Shown: positions 31,317 to 43,300 of the stretch, one piece after another
Layout: each line of letters opens with the position of its first letter
Position numbering within the stretch: the stretch's first letter is position 1
NCBI RefSeq assembly: GCF_021462225.1
Contig: NC_061816.1
Coordinates: 12,239,390 to 12,303,389 of the forward strand
Direction of reading: 5' to 3'
Length of the DNA stretch: 64,000 nt
Source: Girardinichthys multiradiatus
Lineage: Eukaryota; Chordata; Actinopteri; Cyprinodontiformes; Goodeidae
Notes under the pieces: model-generated
Seen by the model: the letters and a program-made list of their open reading frames with translations, nothing else
What the model was told of the DNA's origin: nothing
Databases searched by the model: none
Made by a program: the position numbers and the translations under genes

Positions 31317-34300
31317 CTGGATCCACCAGGACAGAGAGACACATTCATTAGTTTGATAAATAACTCAAAGCATTTGGTCTTTTCTGCTTCCTTATGTTTG
31401 CATATCACCTAAACAGACTGAAATTATCCTACTAATAAAAAACAGATGTCTGGTAAAAATGTGAAAAACAATATCACACAGGCTACATAACTCTCTTAGA
31501 CCTCATAGCAACTTCTTATCAAGCTACTCTTTACCCTTTATCAAACCTTTATCAAAGTTTTGTTAAAATTAGCTGAACATTCTGTACATAATTCCACCAT
31601 TTTGAAAATAATAAGTGCCTATTTAATGTAACCTTAAAAAACACCTGCAGACACAACACACTTGTTGGTACCCCGTGTATAGATGAGTGACCGTTGAAAT
31701 ATATATATAATTTAAGTTATTGTTTGGGGGGAAAAAAACAAAGTTAGTGAATGATTGTTAAAATTACTTTGTGGACAGATCCCTCTCAGTGGTTGCACCA
31801 GTCTGGGAAACAGCCTACCTTTACTAGTTGCAGCTGCTTAGACAGTCAATCCTTTGGAACCCCTACATAAAATCCATGTTTTCGGTCACATTAAATTATA
31901 GTTGAGCACGGCATCTTGACTTTTTTGTTATTTAATTTTATTGGAGTGATATTATATTGTATTTTTACTGCTGAGAATTGTTTTCAAATGTCTTATAATT
32001 AAACCTTGATTGCTTGTTCTCACCACCAAGCACAATAAGCAGGATGGTAACAGACGTAAAGATATCTCCATAGCTCACTTTTAGAGAAATGCAGCCAAAA
32101 GTTGCATCTTGAGTCACCAAGTCTCCATAACGACCACCATCCATGGTGACTGGAAATTTAGCAGGCATGCTAAGGAAAATCATTTTCTATCCGACCATCA
32201 CAAACAAACATGGAGTTCGCTAAACACTGCTGGGGCTGCAGGATGAACCACGTTCTTTGGTCAAATGAGACAAAGACTGAGCTTTTTTGCAACAAATATT
32301 CTAGGTGGGTTTGGCATTAGACAAGGAATGATTACGTGGAAAAGCAGCTCATGCCCAGGGGAGGATCTATTATACTGTGGGCCTGTTTCTACTGACCCTT
32401 CCCCACTGGCTCGTTTTAGCCGGCGCAGCTTCACTCCACTCTTTTCTCTCTACCCGGTATGGTACCTGTTGTGTTTCCACTTGGCCCACTGACAGCTGAA
32501 GCTATGATGGCTGAAGACAAGGACTTTAAAGCGATAAACCGCTGACTGAAGTTAGTTCTAGGTTGGATATTGGCAGTTTCAGCGGGCTCATCCTCCCGTT
32601 TAATCCAATGAAGGCAGTCTGATTACAGGCAGCTGCTCTCTGCCTGCTCTCTCCTCCTGCAGACGCTGATTCTCTTAAGGAACTTCATTACATTTCCGAT
32701 CCAAACACGCTGTTTCATGGTGGTATTGTTTGTGTGTTCTGGGGAAAATGTTTGTGCATCTGAACAGCTGATTTTATGTTTGATCAGCTGAATTACAAGC
32801 GTCCCACCTGCTTGTAATTCAGAAAGCTGATGTGTCCTTTTTCCTTTCTTTCTAGTACTACCTCAACGAAAATCTTCTAATTTCTACTGGTCCCATGGCC
32901 AATCAGTTAACAGCAGTCTGTTCAAAAAAGTAGGTACCGGTACGGAAAAACTGTAATCGAAACGCTCGCAAAGCGAGCCGAGTGGAGTCGAGTAGGGCCA
33001 AATCGAGCCAGTGGAAAAGGTGCACACCTGAATATCTTAAATCAAACATGATTGCCTCTACCTGAAAACAGAAAACAGGTCGTCAACTGGGTCTTTCAGC
33101 ATGATAATGATCTAAAGCATAAGGTCAAAATTAAATGGTTCACAATTAAGTTTCTTTCATTTGCCATCTGGGTAAAAAACTCAAATCCTTGTTCTTTCTC
33201 TTTAGCTAACCTGTGGGGTGAGCTAAAGGACCTCGGACTCTGGACAATCTAGAGACTTTGCAAAGAGGAATGTTCAAAGAGAGGTCTAAGATTGCAATTT
33301 GTATCCCTACTGAATGAACATGTACAATTAAAATATTTCCGTGAGATTATAAAAATTAACTTCTTTTTAGCCTTTTTTACAAATCCTTTCAAAGGGTGGC
33401 AGAAAATTGGTCTGCAGCCAGTATTCAAAACGAAGACACGTGTCATTAAAAAATTTCTATCACCTGTAGTAGAGTACAGTGTGGGTTTACATCAGTTACC
33501 GCTGTGCTACAACCGCTAAAACGTGCCTCATCATACAGCAAAGTGAGTTTTGTCTGGTTTTTACATCCTGCCCTGAGTGTCAGGAGAAAGTGCTTAAATA
33601 AATGAATGAGTGTGTGTGCAACTAATGCCTGCTTTTATCCCTTCTTGGCCACCATAAAAGTTTAGGTCAACAGCAGCTGGACGGGATTAACCGGGTCCCT
33701 CATTCTTGGTAATGTGTTTGCTGGTCTTTAAGCCAACTAATGCCACATTCCCTCCTCGGCCTGCTCTGCACATGTCGGAGAATGCACCGCTTCTTATCTG
33801 CCATGCTGCGCCTGAGGCTGCCCAACGAGAGAAGCTCGATTAGAGTAAACTTGGGTTTGAAGTTGCCCTTTACTTCAACATGACAAGCCAGTCTCTTTGC
33901 TGTTTGGTAATTGGTCATCATGTGGTAATTCAACAGGACCCTGAGGCTAAAGCTCCACTTCAAGGTCTGATCCAGTTCACTTTGGGGTTTTCTTTGTAGT
34001 ATATCAGGATAAAATTTTTTTAAACGGATTAATGGATACTCTACATTAGCTAATGAGGAGTGGCTTCATTTGATGTTTTTTTTACTCATAGTAAATTTTC
34101 TGTTTGTAGATGCTGTCTGCAAACCTTTCACATCTTTATAAATTAAATCCTTTTCTCTGAAACAAAAAGAATAATGTTTGTCTATTAAAAACTGCCATAA
34201 GTTTTCCTAATTAAAGAGAACAGAAGAATCACTTCTGTCTTTATTTTTATAGGTAGTTCCATTCATTCATTCCATTTATATGCGAGTGGACTAAAAAGAA

Positions 34301-37300
34301 AATTCAGAGTAATGCCTCTAAATTGTGCTAACAATACAGGTAGAGAAGGTAAGTCTTTCTGTGCTTTAGCATCTGAGGCACTGAAAAGAAACATCAATTG
34401 TGGGGACTGATGGCAGTGGATATCTATCCAACAGGTCAAATATATTATTGGCATGGCACTTAAAATATAATATTCTATGAAGCAGTCCTTCCCAATACAC
34501 ACACGCATATTGTGATTCGATATACAGTACAGACCAAACGTTTGGACACACCTTCTCATTCAAAGAGTTTTCTTTATTTTCATGACTATGAATATTGTAG
34601 CTTCACACTGAAGGCATCAAAACTATGAATTAACACATGTGGAATTATATACTGAACAAAAAAAGTGTGAAACAACTGAAAATATGTCTTATATACTAGG
34701 TTCTTCAAAGTAGCCACCTTTTGCTTTGATTACTGCTCCACACACTCTTGGCATTCTGTTGATGAGCTTCAAGAGGTAGTCACCTGAAATGGTTTTCCAA
34801 CAGTCATGAAGGAGTTCCCAGAGATGCTCAGCACTTGTTGGCCCTTTTGCCTTCACTCTGCGGTCCAGCTCACCCCAAACCATCTCGATTGGGTTCAGGT
34901 CCGGTGACTGTGGAGGCCAGGTCATCTGACACAGCACCCCATCACTCTCCTTCTTGGTCAAATAGACCTTACACAGCCTGGAGGTGTGTTTGGGGTCATT
35001 GTCCTGCTGAAAAATAAATGATGGTCCACCAAACGCAAACTGGATGGAATAGCATGCTGCTGCAAGATGCTGTGGTAGCCATGCTGGTTCAGTGTGCCTT
35101 CAATTTTGGATAAATCCCCAACAGTGTCACCAGCAAAGCACCCCCACACCATCACAACTCCTCCTCCATGCTTCACGGTGGGAACCAGGCATGTAGAGTC
35201 CATCCGTTCACCTCTTCTGCGCCGCACAAAGACACGGTGGTTGGAACCAAAGATCTCAAACTTGGACTCATCAGACCAAAGCACAGATTTCCACTGGTCT
35301 AATGTCCATTCCTTGTGTTCTTTAGCCCAAACAAGTCTCTTCTGCTTGTTGCCTGTCCTCAGCAGTGGTTTCCTAGCAGCTATTTTACCATGAAGGCCTG
35401 ATTCACACAGTCTCCTCTTAACAGTTGTTCTAGAGATGTGTCTGCTGCTAGAACTCTGTGTGGCATTGACCTGTTCTCTAATCTGAGCTGCTGTTAACCT
35501 GCGATTTCTGAGGCTGGTGACTCGGATGAACTTATCATCCGCAGCAGAGGTGACTCTTGGTCTTCCTTTCCTGGGGCGGTCCTCGTGTGAGCCAGTTTCT
35601 TTGTAGCGCTTGATGGTTTTTACCACTGCCCTTGGGGACACTTTCAAAGTTTTCCCAATTGTTCGGACTGACTGACCTTCATTTCTTAAAGTAATGATGG
35701 CCACTTGTTTTTCTTTACTTAGCTGCCGTTTTCTTGCCATAATACAAATTCTAACAGTCTATTCAGTAGGACTATCAGCTGTGTACTGTATCCACCTCCT
35801 GAACAACACAAATGATGGTCCCAACCCCATTTATAAGGCTTGAAATCCCACTTATTAAACCTGACAGGGCACACCTGTGAAGTGAAAACCATTTCAGGTG
35901 ACTACCTCTTGAAGCTCATCAACAGAATGCCAAGAGTGTGCAGAGCAGTAATCAAAGCAAAAGGTGGCTACTTTGAAGAACCTAGAATATAAGACATATT
36001 TTCAGTTGTTTCACACTTTTTTGTTCAGTATATAATTCCACATGTGTTAATTCATATTTTTGATGCCTTCAGTGTGAAGCTACAATATTCATAGTCATGA
36101 AAATAAAGAAAATTCTTTGAATGAGAAGGTGTGTCCAAACTTTTGGTCTGTACTGTATATTGTGCAGCTCTACTTAGAATCCTCACTTTTTTCTCTTCAC
36201 AAATGAATTAAAGGCCTCACAAATTACAAAACATTCATTTGTGATCAGTGTAGAATAATTCAGTCCAGGTTTAATTCGTCACTATATTACAGTTTTAGTC
36301 TTGTCTGGAGCTCTGATGGTGGGGATTGAATTGTCTTGTCTAACTCTAAATTTATGCCAAACACGTTCTGAAAATGCTTCCTTTTTCTGTTTTCACAAAT
36401 AGAATGAAGGTTTTATAAATCTAAGTGCAGTAAAAGGCAGGTCTAAGTTTAAAAAAATGTATCAAATGCATTTAGACTGACTACAACATGTGGTCCTGTG
36501 GAAGCTTATTATTATGAGAAAATTATGAGAAAACATGTCATAACTACGAGATAAGATGTCACAATTACGAGATCTTATCTCATAATTACAATAAAAGATT
36601 TTGTAATGTGGCCCAAAAAAGCACTAATATTTTATGGAACTTTCACAAATCAAATAAAGCTTTAACAAATCCCACCCTTTATGGTCATTGCTTATTTTGC
36701 TGAATTTGTATGTGCTACAGCCTGAATCGGTAGATCAGACCTCAAAAAAGGGAACAAACCTAATTTCCTGAATGAGACTTTTTTGAATTAAGAAAACAGT
36801 TTGAGACACAATTAATATTATTCAAAGCATGTTGAAAGTAGACAAAAACATATGGTTAAAAGGAGATTTTATGTAAGTTTGGTAAAATAAATGCTTCTTC
36901 AAAGATCTTCAGCCACTAGTCAGAGTCAGCGTCAGTGTTTATTAACATGTGTGGGAAAAATCTGGGGAAAAGTACCTCTAAGTAGTCTCGTGTCATCCTG
37001 GAAATGATCATTGGTGAAACCTAAACAATAGATATTTACATTTAAAGTGTGATCAGAAGATTTGTGAGCAGGTGAAAACAGTTATGGAAATGCGGGGACA
37101 CATTGGCATAAACTGTATTTATCCACTGGTGCACTGATGGTGGCGATTGTTTGATAACCACACGGACCAGTTTATTCCAGTTTAATATGGGACATGAAGC
37201 ATAAAAACGCAGAGGAATTTAGGTGGTAGGAGTTCAGCCTCGACTTCTGCTGCATTAAGGAATGTTGAATGTACAGGGGCTCTCATAAGTGTACACACCC

Positions 37301-40300
37301 CTGTGAAATGAGCAGATGTTTTTTGATGTAAAAAAGAGGGAGCATTACTATTAATTTCAAAACCTTTATTCACATATATGAGATTTATCCTGTACAAGTC
37401 AAATGAAAAACAAAATACCAGTGAGCAGGAATAAATAACTAAAAAGCTGCAATAACCTGGGTGAACAATTTGGAACAACTTTAAACTGATACATTGTTGA
37501 TTCTATTTCAGCATCCAGATGTCTTTAGTAGGTGTCTATCAGCATCCCCGTTCTTGACTTCTAATATCTAACCATCCTTCCATGCAAACGTTCTCTAGGT
37601 CTATCAGGTTGTGAGTAGAATTCATGCCCAAAGCTGATTTTCTGTCAAATTTAGTTCTGGACTTTAGCTAGGCCATTCAAAAACTTTAATTAATTCAATT
37701 TCCTTTATAATGTTTATCTATTAAATGCGCTTTTCACTTGAATTGTACAGGATAAATGTCACATTGTATGTGGAAAAACATTTGAAAGGATCGGTTAGTC
37801 ACATTTTTTACATCATAAAAGACTTGCAATTTACAGGGTGTGTGTAGACTTTGGGATCTGCTGTACATGAGATCCAAATGTTAAATTTTCCTTAGAGTCG
37901 CTGAATCAATCCATTATGCAGTGGAATGACATGTCAGTAAAATGAAACTCAGAATTGTTGACACATGCTGAACCCCCAAAAGGCCAAACACTGTTATGCA
38001 TAACTCTGCCTTATATTGTGTTATATGAACTGTTCAGATACATTCCCAGTGGGAGCCGAATGTTTATGCATAGTAACAATAAACCAGAAAGCGGCACCAC
38101 CGAGCTGAAATGGTGGCAGCTGTAGTTGAGATTCCTCTCGATCCTTGCATTTTTATGCCATTTTTCCCATATTACAGCGGTCCCCCCGGTTTGCGAGCAC
38201 ATCATCACAGAAACAGATTCAGTTTATAACCCTGGCACAATGCCACTGACAGAACGCGTAATTAGTAGTGGCGGTGTGTACGGGAAAGACAAGCAGATGC
38301 AAGTATTGAAATGGAGTCTAACAGCATAATGATATTATCAAACTCATCTGTGTATTGAGTTAATCAAAGATAAGCACGGGGCACGGTAAGATGCTCCATT
38401 AGGAATATGCTGTGGTAAAACATGCACTAATATCCATGCATAAAGAGATTTTGTAATGTCAGCTGACACCATTACACAGCAGCATGCAGAGGCAGTCTTG
38501 GCAGAGCTGGATCAGGAATATGGATTCTAATCAGCAGGATTGTACCTTCTGCTGGTTATGTTTCAAAGGTGATAAAGGTTACTTTGGGTCCAACAAGCAG
38601 GAAATAGTTTATAGACTTTTTTTAGTCTTTTTGCTGCTTACTTTTTAATCTTTGGTTTTTAGGTTTTTATACTGTACTTTTGTAAAATGCGTAAAAGTTG
38701 CGCTATGACATATAATTGTGGTCTGAAGTTTCTATACACTCATCATGTACAAAATTTTTATTCATTCTGGGCTTTTAATAATGCCTTTTAACCATAGAAA
38801 TTATTATACAGCAAAACATCAATGATCAATGAATAAATAAATAAAACATCAATTGGGTGCACAAATTTGAATTTATTGTGTATTTCTGTCTAATCCACAA
38901 GAGGTCAAAATTATACATAAAGGCTAATATATATACATACACCCTCAGTTAAAGGAGGGTGGTCTACTTCCAAATTCCCAGCCACATGTTTAAAACTCGG
39001 ACACAGTTATGAGGTCCAATGAGACAAAGATCCCAAACACACACACACCAAAACTGACACTTCTTCCTATTAAAATAAGCAAATAAATAAAAAATTAAAT
39101 GATATAGCTGGGATAAAGTGGGCCAGCATAAAGGTTTGTGGAAAGGCCCTGACCTCAGGCATATTGAAAATATGCATAAAAGCACAGCCATTTAAATGAG
39201 CTCCAGGGCAATTATCTAAAATTAGAGGGGATTTATGTACTTACTTAAGCCTTTATGTAAAGGTTTGACTCTGTGGGAATTCAGAAATTCAAACATGTGC
39301 ACTAAAGTCTTGTTTTTAAACAAAACCCCAAAATTTGCGACGTTCATGCTCACGAGTCGATGGCAACATCTGACCAGATCTGTAGCTCAAAACATTCAGT
39401 ATAGATGAAGAAGGGAACACACGCTCCTGAAATATGACTGCATGATCTAAAGTCAAGCTACAGAATGTGGATGTTTGTGTGAAAATAATTCTTTAAAGTT
39501 ACTTATCAGTCTAATACATTTGAAAAGATTAAAAAAAACATTTCTTCTAAGCATTCTTACTGTACAGCTCAGGTGACAGCGAGTTTTTGCAGGCGAGACT
39601 TCCTGAAAGTGCTGCATGAGTTCATTGCATGAGTTTATTGACGCATTTTTCAAACAATAGGGGCGACGCAGACCCAGAGCTGCAGGAACACCAGAATCAG
39701 CGAGGAAGTTCTTCTGTGAGAAATAGACAACTACAAAATGTAACTTTAAGTTTTTCATTTAATAAATGTATCTAAATTCCTATTTTATTGTCTGTCTCTG
39801 CTGCTCAGACGATGCCTGGAACAATAACATAGCTCTGTTTTGTTGTCCCGTGTGCTTTATAACTAATAGCTTTAGGTGCTGTTTTGTGATCAATACAGTA
39901 GCAACAAAACATAAGTTGTTGATTTATTTTACTCTGGTGAACGTCTCGCACTATTTATTTATTACACATGTGCAGCAGCTTAGTTTTTGACTTTAGTCAT
40001 TTCTAAAGTCCTTTCTTGGTCTTCCTGACAACTGGCTTCCATATAATTAGACAGTTGGAGGCAGGCAATGTATCTGTTTGGATAGAGACTTAACATTTTT
40101 ATCTTTGTTTACCATCTAAAACCTCAGTATGTAGCATTATTTCTAATCGTTAAACTATAGTTTGGGTGCACTTCCATCATAGCCAAGCTCTGTCTTTTCA
40201 ACAACTACAGTGGGGAGAACAAGTACAGGTCCTTCTCAAAATATTAGCATATTGTGATAAAGTTCATTATTTTCCATAATGTCATGATGAAAATTTAACA

Positions 40301-43300
40301 TTCATATATTTTAGATTCATTCCACACTAACTGAAATATTTCAGGTCTTTTATTGTCTTAATACGGATGATTGTGGCATACAGCTCATGAAAACCCAAAA
40401 TTCCTATCTCACAAAATTAGCATATCATTAAAAGGGTCTCTAAACGAGCTATGAACCTAATCATCTGAATCAACGAGTTAACTCTAAACACCTGCAAAAG
40501 ATTCCTGAGGCCTTTAAAACTCCCAGCCTGGTTCATCACTCAAAACCCCAATCATGGGTAAGACTGCCGACCTGACTGCTGTCCAGAAGGCCACTATTGA
40601 CACCCTCAAGCAAGAGGGTAAGACACAGAAAGAAATTTCTGAACGAATAGGTTGTTCCCAGAATGTTGTATCAAGGCACCTCAGTGGGAAGTCTGTGGGA
40701 AGGAAAAAGTGTGGCAGAAAACGCTGCACAACGAGAAGAGGTGACCGGACCCTGAGGAAGATTGTGGAGAAGGGCCGATTCCAGACCTTGGGGGACCTGT
40801 GGAAGCAGTGGACTGAGTCTGGAGTAGAAACATCCAGAGCCACCGTGCACAGGCGTGTGCAGGAAATGGGCTACAGGTGCCGCATTCCCCAGGTCAAGCC
40901 ACTTTTGAACCAGAAACAGCGGCAGAAGCGCCTGACCTGGGCTACAGAGAAGCAGCACTGGACTGTTGCTCAGTGGTCCAAAGTACTTTTTTCGGATGAA
41001 AGCAAATTCTGCATGTCATTCGGAAATCAAGGTTCCAGAATCTGGAGGAAGACTGGAAAGAAGGAAATGCCAAAATGCCAGAAGTCCGGTGTCAAGTACC
41101 CACAGTCAGTGATGGTCTGGGGTGCCGTGTCAGCTGCTGGTGTTGGTCCACTGTGTTTTATCAAGGGCAGGGTCAATGCAGCTAGCTATCAGGAGATTTT
41201 GGAGCACTTCATGCTTCCATCTGCTGAAAAGCTTTATGGAGATGAAGATTTCATTTTTCAGCACGACCTGGCACCTGCTCACAGTGCCAAAACCACTGGT
41301 AAATGGTTTACTGACCATGGTATCACTGTGCTCAATTGGCCTGCCAACCATGCCACACCGCATTGAAGCAGTCATTTCTGCCAAAGGATTCCCGACCAAG
41401 TATTGAGTGCATAACTGTACATGATTATTTGAAGGTTGACGTTTTTTGTATTAAAAACACTTTTGTTTTATTGGTCGGATAAAATATGCTAATTTTGTGA
41501 GATAGAAATTTTGGGTTTTCATGAGCTGTATGCCAAAATCATCCGTATTAAGACAATAAAAGACCTGAAATATTTCAGTTAGTGTGCAATGAATCTAAAA
41601 TATATGAATGTTAAATTTTCATCTTGACATTATGGAAAATAATGAACTTTATCACAATATGCTAATATTTTGAGAAGGACCTGTATTTGTTGCACTGCCG
41701 ATTTTGCAAGTTTTCCCACTATCAAAGCACGTAGAAGTCTTTAATTTTTATCATAGGTACTCTTCAACTGTGAGTCTAAAACAAAAATCCAGAATATCAC
41801 ATTGTGTGATATTTAAGTAATTAATTTGCATTTTTTATTTGATCACCTACCGACCAGTAAGAATCCCGGCTCTCACAGACCTATTAGTTCTTCTTTAAAA
41901 AGCTCTCCTGTTCTCCACTCATTACCTGCGTTAACTGCACCTGTTTGAACTCGTTATCTGTATAAAAGACACCTGTCCACACACAATTAAACAAACTCCA
42001 ACCTCTCCACAATGAAATTAATAGACCTGCACAAGACTATGATGGGCTACAGGAAAATAGCCAAGCAGCTTGGTGAGAAGCAACAACTGTTGGTGCACTT
42101 ATAAAAAAATGGAAGAAGTTTAAGATGACGCTCAATCTCCCTCAGTCTGGGGCTCCATGTAAGATCTCATGTCGTGGGACATCAGTGATCAAGTTGAAGG
42201 TGAGGGAACTACACAGCAGGACCTAGTCAATGACCCGAAGAGAGCTGGGATCACAGTCTCAAAGAAGACTAAGAGTAACACACTACATTGCCATGGATTA
42301 AAATCCTGCAGGAAACACAAGGTCCCCCTCCTCAAGCCAGCACATGTCAAGGCCCGTCTGAAGTTTGCCAATGACCATCTGGATGATCCAGAGAAGGTAT
42401 GGGAAAAGGTCTTGTGGTCTGATAAGTTTTGGTCTAAACTCCACTCGCCTTGTTTGGAGGAAGAAGAAGGATGAGTACAACCTCAAGACCACCATCCCTA
42501 CCATGAAGTATGGAGGTGGAAACATCATTCTTTGGGGATGCTTTTCTGCAAAGAAGATAGGACGACTGCACCATATTGAGGGGATGATGGATGGGGTCAT
42601 GTATCAGAAGATCTTAGCCAACAACCTCCTTCCCTCAGTAAAGGCATTGAAGATGGGTCGTGGCTGGATCTTCCAACATGACAATGACCCGAAGCACACA
42701 GCCAGGGCAACTGAGGAATGGCTCCGTAAGAAGCATCTCAAGATCCTAGAGTGGCCAAGTCAGTCTCCAGACCTGAACCCAATCAAAAATCTTTGGAGGG
42801 ACATCTGATATCTATAAATGCAAACAAAGGTTTCCATACCAAATATTAAGTTTTCTTTTTCTGATTAATCAAATACTTATGTCATCCAATAAAATGCAAA
42901 TTAGTTATTTAAAAATCACACAATGTGATTTTCTGAATTTTTGTTTTAGATTCCATCACTCACAGTTGAAGAGTATCTATGATAAAAATGAAAGACTTCT
43001 ACATGCTTTGCTAGTGGGAAAACCTGCAAAATCAGCAGTGTATCAAATACTTGTTCTCCCCACTGTACAAAACCTTGACTTGAAACAAGTTTAAAAGTCA
43101 CGCATGCATGTAACAAAAAATTTGGAAAACAAAAATAATAATAAAAAAAAATGTAATGAAGTAAAAAATAAAATCGAAAATAAAATTCCCTTTTCCTTAA
43201 AAAACTTTAGGCCACTAGAAGCTTACCAGAATATTTAATATCTTTTTCCAAATGTACAGTGTCCAGTTTGGGTCTCTTTATAAACATGTAATTTCAAAGC

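Larger units (their letters stand above)
32215..33330 (+). mobile_element. Tc1-like transposase remnant split by an insertion
   Basis: Left part: 32353-32383 reads [10 protein letters not shown]. Right part: 33090-33120 reads [10 protein letters not shown] (second catalytic Asp region) and 33205-33230 reads NLWGELK. The two parts are in the right order of a Tc1 transposase and are separated by about 640 bp of foreign sequence. Frames are broken. Confidence 0.65.
40208..43065 (+). mobile_element. Tc1-like element interrupted by another Tc1 (outer)
   Basis: The outer ends are cagtggggagaacaagta and its mirror tacttgttctccccactg, flanked by TA (40206-40207 and 43066-43067). The left inverted repeat is broken after 18 bp by the element at 40226-41683 and resumes at 41686 with sequence matching the right repeat (gcaagttttcccacta and so on). 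Without the insertion it would be about 1.4 kb. Its transposase is decayed. Confidence 0.92.

Noticed and set aside
30421..31356. ORFs of 140 and 126 codons on the + strand
   Set aside because: Antisense shadows of the il1rapl1 terminal exon.
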